Shown here: in pieces, positions 10,770 through 22,174 of the stretch
Position numbering within the stretch: position 1 is the first letter of the stretch
Layout of the letters: each line of letters begins with the position of its first letter
Origin: Tricholoma matsutake
Taxonomy: Eukaryota; Basidiomycota; Agaricomycetes; Agaricales; Tricholomataceae
Reading direction: 5' to 3'
Length of the DNA stretch: 64,000 bases
NCBI GenBank assembly: GCA_026075535.2
Contig: AP026541.1
Span: 4,154,001 to 4,218,000, forward strand
Notes under the pieces: model-generated
Told to the model about the DNA's origin: nothing
Database searches by the model: none
The model's input: only the letters and a program-made list of their open reading frames with translations
Translations under genes and position numbers: made by a program

Positions 10770-12726
10770 ATGGGTGTACCAGGCCTTTGGAAGGTGTGCA
10801 TTCTGTTCTCCTAGGCTTTGTGTCTTCATCACTCACGTTATTGCAATGGATCTTACTGCCAGCAGCTCAGAGGTGTTCTCTAACAGAGGTTGTGGCTGTT
10901 GAAGGATTCAAACAAGACTGCCGCAGGATGCAGACTATGATTCTCGGTATTGATGCAAGGTAGGTCCTACATATTATCTACTGATCCTGTCCCTGACCTG
11001 GTGTTCTAGCATCTGGATGAAGAAAGCTCAAGCCAAGTTCTATCACCCTCAACATGCCCAGGCAGGAGAAAACCCCAAGCTGCGGGTGCTCTTCTACCAA
11101 CTCTGCTATGTTCTACGCCACCCAATCACACCCATTTTCGTTTTCAATGGACCAGAATGGCCAGCTTTCAAGCACAACTGGCTTGTCATGCCCCAGCCCC
11201 ATTGGCTAACAGAACTGTTCCAGGCTTTTATTGCGGTGTTCAGGTTTCACTCCCATACAGTGCATAACACCCTTTTTGTGTTGCCTTGATGTTAATCAAG
11301 AATTTAGGCACCTGGAGAAGCTGAAGCCAAGTTGGTGTACCTCAACTGCACTAATGTAATCAACACTGTCATGACTGATGATGGTGACACTTTTCTTTTT
11401 GGTGCCTCATGTATTATAAGAAAGTAAGCTTCGATGTTACACATTGTTTTATTACTGATGACCTCTCCTCAGTTTCAACATCAAGAAAGATGGCAATGCT
11501 GTCACCATTTTCACCAAAACAGCTATTCAAACCAAGCAGGACATCCGATTAACGCAGGGTGGAATGCTGCTAATGGCCCTGCTTGGTGGTGGGGACTACA
11601 ATACAGCTAGTGGTTGTGCTTTGATACTGTGTCTCCCATGGTGACATTTCTTGCTCTCTCCTAGATTGGCCTCCCTGGTTGTGGGGCAACAACCGCATTC
11701 AAACTTTCCCACACTGGCCTCAGCAATGCTCTCCTCTGTGCAGCCCAACAACTGTCGCCATTGGCACTTTCTGGATTCCTCACCTCATGGTGTGGCCAAT
11801 TGAGCTCTCTACCGACAAGTCTGGCTTTCTTGGTCAGCATTTTTCTATTCTGGCTTATGCTGTCCATGATGACTTCCCCAACATCAACATCATCTATCAG
11901 TATGCAAGACCCGCAACATCGTGGTCCAATGGTCAGAATGGACCCGACATGTCAGCATGGTTGCTGCAGCAGCCCCGTCTTTCTGAGCTTGCTGCTCTTT
12001 GCAAACACACCTTCTCCTGGGGATTGCTAGCTGTCACCAGCATCTTTTGTAACAATGTTTGGGAGGGGTGCTGTGTGCGGCGCTTGGCACAGATCACTGA
12101 GGTATGCTTGCAAGATGATGGTGCTATCAGAGCTGACTTTTTTTGTTTGTTTGGGAAGGTGTTTACACTCCATATCCTTCAGCAGCACATTAACAACAGT
12201 GTAATTGATGATGGACCACCTTCGCTGTCATCATTCCCTCAAATTTGGAAGGTGATTTGTGGTCCGCCCTCATTCAAGGTGTATTGAGTTGAGACCTTGC
12301 TTTGCAGCCTCGATGTTGCCACACAGTCCTGCCTCACCCAACCATGTTCTGTTCAGCTTACGACCCATGGTGATGTGCAAAAAATGTGTAAATTCCAGCC
12401 CAGATTCTTGAGCGTGCCCTGCCAATGCTGGTGCAGCAATTCAAGGGCCGAGTTCCTCCTGTTAGTGCCCAGCCAGAGCATGTGCATATTTTCGCTCTCT
12501 GTGGACAAGATATGGTCTGATGCTTGCACAGATCTTGCCATTGACACTTTCATCAACAGACACAAGCAAACCTGTCCCCAAAGTTCACTATGAAGAATCC
12601 CCTCGCAAGTACTCCATCCCAGCTGAACAAGATGTCATCAATTTGACTGTGGGTATGAAGCATCTTGAGGATCATGTTGAACTGTCTGGAGACTCTGACT
12701 TCATTGATCTCACTCTCAGTGATTAG
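10770..12726 (+). pseudogene. XPG/GEN1-like structure-specific nuclease (PIN-like), decayed
   Basis: The FEN1/XPG superfamily cuts branched DNA using a cluster of Asp and Glu residues. The start MGVPGLWK (10770-10793) is the XPG-N signature. Then come PAAQRCSLTEVV, GIDASIWMKKAQAKF, VFNGPEWPAFKHN, HWLTELFQAF, APGEAEAKL, TDDGDTFLFGA and the XPG-I block LMALLGGGDYNT...GLPGCG. Introns that restore the family sequence are 10960-11009, 11260-11307 and 11424-11472. The acceptor after exon 1 and the donor after GGGDYNT are not canonical. A frameshift near 11800 joins LTSWCGQL to ELSTDKSGFLGQHF. The family's catalytic Asp in F-D-G-P is Asn here (TTCGAT to TTCAAT, a CpG change), and conserved Arg residues are Trp or His. 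The C-terminus carries VINLT and FIDLT, SUMO-interaction-like motifs. This type of nuclease is multicopy in mushroom genomes. I judge this copy inactive. Confidence 0.8.
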
Positions 12727-12977
12727 TAGCCCTGTTTCATTCATTCATGCTGCTCTTGACTACGATACCTAATATCACCAATTGTATTATAGCTGACTGA
12801 CTTGTATTTGACTGCCTTCTAATTGTAATAGCTTGTATGTTTGTGCCATGCTCCCGTAATATGATCGAGATATGTGATTGCCACCTCAATAGAATTTAGA
12901 AATAAAAAGAAAATAGTGAAACCTGCCCACTCTTCTGAAGAACACCACAAGTTCCTAGCTCTCTGCCCTCTTTCCAC

Positions 12978-15007
12978 ATGTCTGCAACGAAAGGTCTGTA
13001 TACTGGCCCTTCTGGAGGCAAGAAGCCAAAGGTATCTAGAAAGAAGAAAGCAAGGAATGCCACGTCGAGCCTTGAAACATTACAGAAGATCAAAGAGTCC
13101 AGCCATGCACAGCATGGTCACCCAAAAAGAACACAGGACAACTACACAGGCTATGTACAGCGAGGGAAAACATTCCTTGAAGATCTCGTGGCTGAACGAC
13201 AAGCAAATGTAGATCACGCCGATAGCGCTCCTGATGATGATGTGGACATCAACCTGCTGGAGAAAGCTTTTGACAACCCACCAAACAAATACTCTGTAAT
13301 GGCTCTTGAGTTGTTTCTGGTTCAGAAGTGCCTTACAGAGGACCAAGGATTGAGCACTGCAGCTGGGATCCAAGGAGGGTTTGCAGACTATTGGGACAAT
13401 ATGTGAGTCCCAGGTTCCTTCCAGTTCACAGCAATAAAAGAACAGATCATGGTTGTCCACTGCAGGGATGGTGACACCTTTGCTGGTCCATATAGCTTTG
13501 ACAAGGAGATGGAGACTGTCAAGGGATGTCCACCACGCTCTTCCATAATCAGGTCATACATCAAAGTGATTGGTTCCAAATCGGGAGCTAAAGGAGCAGC
13601 AGCAGCAATTCAACACCATGCAGAAGCAATGAAGATCAAGGAGCTGAAGAAGATCATCCAATGGTCAGAGACCCAATATCCATCAGAGATGTCAGCTGTA
13701 GAACTGAAGGACATCAATGAATTAATGCTTGCTGTGGAGCACACCATGATGAGAGCCTTCATGACAATGGGATTCAACTTGTGGACAAGGTACGGTGAGC
13801 CCTCAAGCAGTGTAAGTGGCACATTGATCTACAGGTATCCAGGAACTTTGAGCTTACTGGTCTGCAAGCATGCAACATTGTCTACAGCTGTGAGGGCCCA
13901 GCGCCATACTTCCACCCTTACTTCAAGGTACATCTCAAAAACTGCAAGGGATGGCAGCGCAAGCTAGGGCATGATGGCCCACTTGAGAGTAAGTGGTTGT
14001 TTGCATGCAACAGCATCATAATTACTAACAATCCGAGTGGTTGTCAGGCAACACCTACAACATCTATCAGCAGGACATTCCAGAAATTGACATGTATAGC
14101 TATTTGCCGAGATGAATTGCTCTGCTCGAAAGCCACCTTGGTTGCAAGCTAGAGCCTGATGACTACATTTTCCCATACTTCTCACCCAATGGCATTCTGG
14201 ACCCTGCTCGACAGATGATGCATGACATGGTACAGAGCCTTATCACCAGATTTGCATCTGCTGTGGGCCTCTTGAAGCCATACACCACACATTGCTTCCG
14301 AAGGGGTGGTGCCCAGTACTGGTTCATGTATGCACCAATCGGAAGGCAGTGGTCCTTGAGCAAGATCCGCTGGTGGGGAGGGTGGGCTATAGGAGAACAT
14401 GTAAGCCATGCACGCTAGTTCACTGTGGCATTACACAACGACCTTCGTTGATGTATGGCAACATGTGGATACACTGATGAAGTATCTGGTGGACTCACTG
14501 GAAAGGTATGAGAATGACTATGGTGACGCCCTCTGTCCAGTGCAGAACGAGCCTGATCAGAGCTTCATGGGAGACCACGTGCTCATGTGGCCAGTCACCA
14601 TCCACAAATTTCGCATGTTTGGTACTACAATCATGTCAGCATTGAAGACACCTGCTGCTGCTGTGATGTACTCACCTTCAACCCCGCCAATCTCTCCCAT
14701 TTCAACTGCAGGAGGGCTCTCAACTCCAATCTCTCCTGTATCAACTCCTTATGCAACCACCTTCCCATCCCCTACCAGCGAGAGTGATCATGTGGCTTCG
14801 GTCTTGAATGACCCTGGATCAACAAACACAGCACAATCTATCCCACTTGCCAGTGTCTGTATTCCAGATCTGCCTTGTGGCTGCAGTGGCTGGCGCATTG
14901 CGCTTCACCAATGGTACAACATTGATCCCAAAACCGGACGCACACTGAAGGACTGGCCAGACAAGTGGTTCAAAGACTCCATGAGAACCAAAACAGCTGC
15001 AAAGTGA
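12978..15007 (+). pseudogene. Agaric-type tyrosine recombinase, one nonsense codon
   Basis: A multi-exon gene whose product matches a family of tyrosine recombinase-like proteins common in Agaricomycetes, known to me from sequence only. The N-terminus is basic (GGKKPKVSRKKKAR), then NYTGYVQRGKTFLEDLVAE, LFLVQKCLTEDQGLSTAAGI and FADYWDNM. Introns are 13403-13465, 13790-13842 and one beginning 13989. The catalytic half has LWTRNFELTGLQ (candidate first Arg), THCFRRGGAQYWFMYAPIG (the H-x-x-R box of tyrosine recombinases) and IRWWGGWAIGE. The tail ends GWRIALHQWYN...LKDWPDKW. A TGA at 14113-14115 replaces what should be a sense codon before IALLESHLG. The exon junction after 14400 is out of phase by one base. 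The rest is remarkably well kept, so loss seems recent. It lies 251 bp downstream of the XPG-like gene on the same strand. It might be called Crypton-like, but no element ends were found. Confidence 0.78.
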
Positions 15008-15809
15008 TCTCAATGAGCGCTCATAGCTCATGAATATGAGTGGTGAGTCATGGATTTCTCTGTTCCCACCGTGACTGGTACAATCTTCCGAACAGCTTGG
15101 GTGGTGCTTATGATGGCTTTCTTTCAACTTATCCTGAGGCTGACTCTATGAGGGTCACCAACGTGCTTGCGGCGATTCAAGGCAAACGTGGATGACACAG
15201 AAAGAGCTGGAATGGCACCCCCCAGCAAAGATATAGTAGCAGTCTAGAGCCATCTGAGGTTGACATGATGTCGAAGTGATGCATGCTATGCTCAGTTTCT
15301 CCTTGCGTACTACTGTAGTTTGAGCTTCCTGAAACGGCTCATTAATGTCAAGCTTGTGCTGCTCAAGTTTTCTTTTGTTTGTGTTACAATAATCATCTTC
15401 ATCTTCAACTCGAGTAGTAATGTAAATATCGAATACAATCACAGTTACCTACAGTCCCAATAAACCTTGTCATGACATCTCCGGGCATTCAAATGACAAG
15501 AACGAACTGATCACAATTGAAGAGATTGCAGTGCGTCATGTTAACGTTCCCCGAAGTGAATGGGCCGCTAATAATCTCTTGCAAGTACCCGGCAGCTAAG
15601 ATGAGGTCGTCCAAAAGCTAAGTGCAGATGAACTGTACTTAACACAATTCCACATACTTACCACTGTCGAGATGTACATAGAATTTCTCGATTGCATTGT
15701 TGTTTGTTCTAGTACAATTCTCTAATTATTTAGTAACAATGGACTTTGTTCAATCTGATCAACACCACATGTTGTATTTACAGGGTCTGAGAGACAAGGT
15801 CATAGACAT
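15008..15809. other. Interval downstream of the recombinase, no gene seen
   Basis: No frame in this stretch resembles a known family. It is moderately AT-rich and contains no clear inverted repeat or target duplication that would mark the right end of a recombinase-borne element. Confidence 0.4.
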
Positions 15810-16020
15810 GGAGGACAGTAGAGTTGTTGATTGGAGGAGATGATGTTACAGTGAGTCCCATGAGCTCGACAGCGATGGTGACAATCATGCATCAGCGACA
15901 TTGGTGGAGATGATACAGGTGATTGGTGGAGATGATACAGGTGATTGGGGGAGATGATGTTATGGACGATTGGTAATTGGTGGAGATGATGTTACGGATG
16001 TGTTGTGTGGGGTGTCCATG
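15810..16020 (+). repeat. Degenerate 22-bp minisatellite
   Basis: Repeats of ggtggagatgatacaggtga and the variant ggtggagatgatgttac run head to tail, clearest at about 15903-15998. The two flanks share gtccatgagctcgac / gtcccatgagctcgac (about 15848 and 16014), suggesting that a larger segment was duplicated. Confidence 0.7.
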
Positions 16021-17434
16021 AGCTCGACGGCGACGGCGAAGATCATATCAGCGACGAGGACTCGATCATATCGATGGCTCTATTTGGCAAAGGGGCTCAG
16101 GAACAAGCAAACAAACCCTAATCAAGCGATGACCAAGCTGAATCCGGGCGCAGCCGGTAAATCATCGGTACTAAGTCGACTAAGTTTTTTCCGGATTTTC
16201 CTGATGTGGTGGCGAGGAGACAGGGACTTCTATCATCAAGTCCGTGTTCCCTATTTGAATTTCACCGTAGTGTGATTGTGATACGGCCGGGGCATCCGAT
16301 TCAGGTTTTCCACTACTACCAGTTTTCATGGGCTCAAATCACGTTTATGCACCCCGCGGGACATGACATCCCATGAATTTTTCGAAATTGCAACACGGTG
16401 TGTAACGTTGCAGACTCTCGCCATTTACGGAGATGTCATTGCAATTCCACCCAGACTGGGCTCGATTTTTGTTCTTCCATCCCTTCGTTCCCTTCAGCTT
16501 TACTACCGGACTACCGAGTCTTCGGTAGTTACCTCCTTTTTGGTTCCGATCTGATCCTCGTTGAGATCTCTGACTCTGGCTTGGCGTGATACCGACACAT
16601 AGGAAGATCTTCTAGTCCACATATAGAACAACTCTTATTGGTCGGTGACAATATTCAGACAGACTGGCAACACTCAGCAACCCCCTACTTAGCAATCTAA
16701 GGACCAAACCGAAATCTTGCTCACTGACCTGATATCCTTCCGCGAAGAGTCCTGCTTCTCTACAGCAATTACAAAATGGTCAAGTAGAGGTGATAAAGCA
16801 GGATATATAGAGGACAAGGAGAGACTCTGTATGCATCCAAGATTATAGTAATGTAAACAGTGCCCGAACATCGGCTCTAGTGTCTTGAGTTGTGGTTTTA
16901 ACATTAAGTCCATATTCCAGCACTCAAAGCTTGAATCCCAATGCCCTCATGCATGCCAGGTGGTTTTCTACTTGCTCCTTGCATCGTTCGTTCGCTTCTG
17001 ACGTGTCAAATCTCAAAAAGCAATCATCCCGTGTTGATTTCGTTTGTGGACATGCGCAACACCTATGGGTGAAGCATTGAGCTCAGCTGTCAACCTGACG
17101 AAGAATAATGACACATACGACTTCAAGCCCTGAGGATTAAGCGGATTCATCTTTGGATCCGTTGGGTCGTAAGGTTTGTCAGATTTAGCGGGCGATGACC
17201 ATAAAGAAGAGATCTATGACATACCAACTTCACAATAAACGAACTACGCAGGGAAAGAAGATTGGCTTACTGCTTCAAACATTTTCAATGAAGGCTAACT
17301 AGGTCGATTTCTATGCGCCTTGTCGACGTCGCACTACAAAGTGAAGGTTTGAACTCGGACGACAAAATCCGTGGCTCACGTGCTGAGAACTAAGTACCAA
17401 AACAGTCCATTCTGCTGTTTGTGGTCGGGCGCTA
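16021..17434 (+). other. Intergenic stretch with a possible F-box/LRR-like fragment
   Basis: At about 16360-16554 a frame reads HEFFEIATRCVTLQTLAIYG and LPSLRSLQLYYRTT, the spacing of a leucine-rich repeat like those in the large F-box protein families of mushrooms. It is short, preceded by stops, and has no F-box. Treat it as a possible relic only. The rest to 17434 holds nothing I can support. Confidence 0.3.
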
Positions 17435-17987
17435 TGGTGCACAACACCTAAACACCGCCATTTTCGAACAGCGGCCAAATTGGTCGCAGAAAAAATTTAT
17501 TCCATAACTCTTCTGAAAATGGCTCGGAGCAGCTCCGATGTGACCTTTCTAATAGACCACTGATCCGGACACTTCAGGAAAGTCTCCCTAAAGCACTCAC
17601 ATCAGTGGAACTGACAATGGTGGGAGCACAGAATGATTTGGTGGATGGATGCATAGCGAGCATGTCTGACCAAGGATGCTCAATTTCAAGTGAAGACCTT
17701 CAGCTCACGGCAATACAAGTCTCATCGACGCATCCTAGAGCGACTAGTGATAAGTAGATAATGCTTATCTACTTATGTAAGTAGTTGTCCCAATATAGTA
17801 AGTGGCCTAATCTGGCTGGCAAAAAAAAAAATAACTCCGTCAGTTTTGAGTATTTTGGAAATTGCTCTAGAAGATTTGATCCTCTCATCAAATAAAGCAT
17901 TTCTACTAGAGGGATAAGAAATCGGGTAAATTTTGAAAGTCCTATTTTGGTTGTTCAAAAGTGGCGGTGTTTAGGTGTTGTGCACCT
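17435..17987. mobile_element. 553-bp MITE with TA duplication
   Basis: The ends are inverted repeats of about 35 bp: GGTGCACAACACCTAAACAC at the left and its complement at the right, continuing with ccgcca..ttcgaaca / tgttcaa..tggcgg. TA flanks both sides (17433-17434 and 17988-17989). The size, AT-rich centre, and absence of coding capacity fit a Tc1/mariner-type miniature element. Inside it is a perfect 12-bp stem hairpin (17750-17776), perhaps a nested smaller insertion. Confidence 0.85.
17750..17776. repeat. Perfect 12-bp stem hairpin inside the MITE
   Basis: ataagtagataa, tgc loop, ttatctacttat. The hairpin is followed by gtaagtag, a third copy of part of the arm. Confidence 0.85.
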
Positions 17988-18707
17988 TAGAGTCTAGCAG
18001 ATGTCTGGCTATAAAAAGTCTCAGCACGATTAGGAGACTCCCTGTCTTCGCGCTCGTCATTGGTTCAGGCTCTCACTCTTACAGTTAGTTGTTGAACAAG
18101 GCTTCGCCTTGAGGCTCCTCCATCTTACAGTCTCAACAACTATCTACATCGTGAGGGTTTTCACCAATCTTTATAAGCTGTATGCTCAGTTAGGGTCTCA
18201 TTTCACAGGGTTCAGCTGGTTCTCAGCAGTTGCTACCACTACCAGTTGGATCCTTGTAGTGAGTAGCAACGTCAGTTGCCCTTCTCGTCGCTAACTCCTT
18301 ATTCCGTCGGGTGCATCCAGGCGTTATCGAACAGTTTTCGGAACGCCTGAATTTTTTCGCAGCCCACCCACCACTTCCTTTTCTTTCTGGAACTGTGTAG
18401 TACTATGGTTTATGTTGTCAAATGGTCTTTGCGTAGATACTCGTACGTAGTTTAAGTCTTGTGTATTAGCGTGCGTAGAACATCGCCTACGCAATCCTGA
18501 TCCCCCCCCCGATTCATTTCAGGGTCCGCTTCGGCGGATCCTGTGTTCACGCTACACTCGTCTTGAGTCAGGCAGCAGAGGCTCTTCCATGGTGCTGCTC
18601 TTCAAGTTCCATATCGCCGATATGATATGAAACTCTAAGCGGAGATTGATCCTCTCATGTCTTGAACTATAAACAACATGATCTAACATCTTCAGCCCAG
18701 AAGGCAC
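17988..18707. other. Upstream region of the ABC transporter
   Basis: No coding sequence seen. It contains pyrimidine-rich tracts, a short hairpin (aaggcttcgcctt near 18100) and a nine-C run near 18505. It presumably includes the promoter and 5' leader of the gene beginning at 18708, but no defined element can be pointed out. Confidence 0.4.
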
Positions 18708-21700
18708 ATGCGTTCCGTTTGCTTTATCCTTCTTCTTGCAACACTCATTCAGGCACAATCTTGCGACAACTATGGTGTACAGAATGGTTCTACCTGTGCA
18801 TGTCCAACAGGGTTCGGCGGATCAACTTGCTCGCAGCCAGCATGTGGGGGAACTATCTTTCAAGGATCCCAACGTCCATTGGCCCCCCTTTCAAATAATG
18901 TTGCGAACCTGACACAGACCGGATGTTCTTGTGAGAATGGATGGATCGGAACTGCCTGCAATGTCTGCCAAACTTCAAGCGCTTGTCAGAGCGCGTTCAA
19001 TGCATCCAAGGGTGTCCAAACTACTCCGGATATCGTGAATAACCCAGTCGGTGTTCAGAATAGTAGCCTGACTTGTGATACCTCTCCTCGTGTATGGGCT
19101 GGCAGTCAGATGAGTTGTCGAGTTGATGTGCGTCAGAATTTCGCTTTGCATACTTTTGATTTCATGATCAAATTACAGAATCCCACCCTCCAAGCCATAT
19201 ACCCTCTGGCGTCTACCCTTAATATCATCCGCACCTTGCAACCTGCATATACCCCTATACCCAATACAACCGCTTTTGGACCTGCTGGCTCAGTATATGC
19301 GCAACTTTTTTATGCTGGCGTGGAACAATTTTATTGCCATGCAGACTCATGTACCCAAGCTCTTGGGAACGGGGGCGCTAGTGCTAATTGGAATTGTCAA
19401 AATTTGCAATGTACATGTCGTCCTGGCACAACGTTTTGCGGAGCTGTTACCGCCACTGATCTAACCCAAACAATCAACGGCCTTTCTGGCACCTTGGGAA
19501 TCGAGTGCGGCGTCGTTGATAATTCTACCAACACATCGAGCTGTAATTTCAAACAAGCAACGATTCAAAGCGTCTTTGGCAGCGCTGGTCTTATTCTCAA
19601 TGGCTGTGCATTTGGGGAGTGTGTTATGCAGAGCGTCATCGACAATGGCGGTAACGTTACTAGTTCATCTCAGAGTAGTTCGGGAGGAAAACCGCTCAGT
19701 GGTGGGGTGATCGCTGGATTGGCGGTTGTTGGCGCTCTGGTTTTTTTAGCTCTGGTGCTCCTGTTATTCGGGTGTATGAAGCAGAGGGCCGCTCGCAAAG
19801 CACGTTATGGGGATGTCGAAGGTATCAAAGTAAATGCAGTGTGGAATGACGTTAGCTATGCCATTCCGACTGGTACCAGTTTCTTTGGTTTGTGGAAAGG
19901 AGACTCGGGCGACATCGGCGAGAAGGTGGTTTTGGACTCTGTCAGTGGAATGGTACGGGCAGGTCAGATGATGGCTATCCTTGGGCCCAGCGGTGCGTGC
20001 GTTTATCTCTGATATCTATGCCGCTCGTCATAAAGTTCCTAGGTGCCGGGAAAACCACACTTGTTGAAATCCTTGCTGGGAAGAATAAGTCTGGACACAT
20101 CACTGGAAGTGTCAAGTTCCTCACTAGCGACGCCAGTCTCGCCTTACCGCGCATAGGGTTTGTCCCTCAGCAAGATGTTCTACCACCAACGCTCACCGTC
20201 CATGAAGCACTACTCTTCGCCGCCCGCTTGCGCCTGCCGGAGAGTATACCTGATTTGGACAAACGTGGATTGGTGGACGAGTTAATGTCAAAACTTGGTA
20301 TCTTGTCACTCAGGGACATCAGGATTGGATACAGCGGAGACTTGGCAGGAGGGAAAGCGCGGGGAATTAGTGGCGGCGAGATGAGAAGAGTCAGCATCGG
20401 GTTGGAGCTTATTGCACGTCCGGACGTTTTGATTCTGGATGAGCCCACATCAGGTCTGGATTCTGTCTCTGCCTCCCGAGTTGCGCAAGTTCTTCACTCC
20501 ATCGCACACGATCCGGTCAATCCGATACCGGTCATTACCTCCATCCATCAGCCGAGGTCTGTACATAGCCTCGCATTATTGCCTTCTTACTAACAAGCAT
20601 AGCGAATATCTGTAGTTCGCAGTTATACCAATACTTCGACACAATTCTCCTCCTATCACATGGTCGCGCACTTTATTCAGGGCCAGGGTCATTTGCCCCA
20701 TCAGAGTACTTTGCCTCCGTTGCCCCGGGAGTTGTTCCTGCCTATCCACAAGGATACAATGTTGCAGACTACCTTTTGGAAGTTGCAAGTGATCCACATG
20801 TGTCCCTGTTCCAGCTCCAGCAAAAGAAGAATAGTGAGCGTGGGCCATCGGATGCGTTGGAGAATGGTAATAGTCCAGACGTTGGGCATAAGGAAGAGAG
20901 GTCTGATCTGTCGCTTCTGAACTCAAAGGGAGTGTGGCTGGCATCGGGGAAACGGTCGAAGTATGCAACAACGTTCTTGACTCAGCTACAATTCTTGTCC
21001 GGCAGAGAGTGGAAGATAATAAGGAGGTTGGCTTTCCTTTCACAAGTTTACATCCTATTCTGACAGTGACCGTAGAGATAAGACGTTATTTGTCACTCAT
21101 GTTGCGGTAGCATCTGTCCTAGGTGTCCTCTGCGGTACATGCTTACATCACAAATATGCCCCCAATCCTTCTACTCACACACTTTGCAGGTGGGCTGTAT
21201 TTCCACACAAATCTTACCATCGCAGGATTTCAGTCTAGGGTGGGCTGCTTGTTCTTCCTTGTAAGTTTCAAAATGTTGCCAGTCTTATGACACCACTTAC
21301 TTCGTACTTCCCAGGGTGCCCTCATTGCATTCTCCTCTCTCAGTGCATTGTACAATGTTGTAGAAATTCGTCCACTTTTCCTGCGAGAACGCTCCAGCAT
21401 GTATTACAGGTGCGTGATTTCTGCCTAGATGACTTGAGGGGTATCCGTAATTCCTGTGCCTAGTCCGACAGCGTGGTTATTGTCGCGATTCATCTTTGAT
21501 GTTGTGCCGTTGCGACTTATCCCTACGATCATTGTGTCAACAATGTGAGCCTTGGATTCGGTCCACCGTATCTTCTGCTAAAGAATGATCCCCAGAACAT
21601 ATTGGATGGCAGGTCTTGCTGGTGACGCTGCTCATTTCTTCAAGTTTCTCTTCATTCTTGTACTCTATACGCTTGCGATGACTCTTTATGTGAGTATACT

Positions 21701-22174
21701 TCGTAGCTGCTTCTTCGTCTTACTTGAACTCCCCCAGAATTTTCTTCTTGGAACCATTTTCCAGAATGGTGGCATAGCCATCCTCCTGTCAGCGTTGTCT
21801 GCCCTTTATCAGATGACTTTTGCTGGATTCTTCGTCCATCTGAATTCCATTCCTCCGGTCCTTCGCTGGTTACAATGGTTATGTCCACTGAAACACACTT
21901 TGGAGGCATTGGCTGTGAATGAGGTCGGTTCCGGGTTGATGATACAGGACACGGTACAGGGTGTACCTGTTAACATATCCGCAACACTGATCATGAACCT
22001 GGTAAGCATCCGATATTGATGTTGTCAAATACACGGACTGACGCTCTTGAACAGCTCTTCGGGTTCGGGTCCAACAATTATTATCGGGATGTGCTTGTGT
22101 TGTTTGCGTATATTGCAGGATTCGGTCTCGGCGTTATTGGAGCGGTCTGGCTAAAAGTACGTGAACGACGATGA
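18708..22174 (+). CDS. ABCG-family transporter with EGF-like ectodomain (ADP1-like)
   Basis: Ten exons encode about 1006 residues. Splicing out 19993-20042, 20557-20597, 21027-21066, 21135-21189, 21261-21314, 21410-21463, 21545-21595, 21690-21737 and 22002-22054 leaves exactly 1007 codons including the stop. Start MRSVCFILLLATLIQA is a signal peptide. A Cys-rich lumenal or outer domain follows with EGF-like segments (CDNYGVQNGSTCACPTGFGG; CSCENGWIGTACNVC) and many N-x-S/T sites. One membrane helix (GVIAGLAVVGALVFLALVL) leads to the ATPase: Walker A GPSGAGKTT (split by intron 1), signature ISGGEMRR, Walker B VLILDEPTSGLD and switch His in SIHQPR. Six hydrophobic segments and a large loop close the protein, the ABCG layout. 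Yeast Adp1 has the same architecture and similar length (about 1050). The substrate is unknown. The second intron is very short (41 nt) and its acceptor is the least certain. This is the only intact-looking host gene in the window. Confidence 0.93.

Noticed and set aside
10333..10770. 145-residue ORF before the XPG-like gene
   Set aside because: It overlaps the nuclease start in another frame and shows no conserved motif.
10770..15007. Complete Starship- or Crypton-type element
   Set aside because: No terminal repeats, target duplication or borders were found around the recombinase and nuclease pair, so only adjacency is claimed.
16360..16560. F-box/LRR gene
   Set aside because: Only one leucine-rich segment of about 60 residues is readable, with no F-box, start or exon structure; kept as a low-confidence relic.
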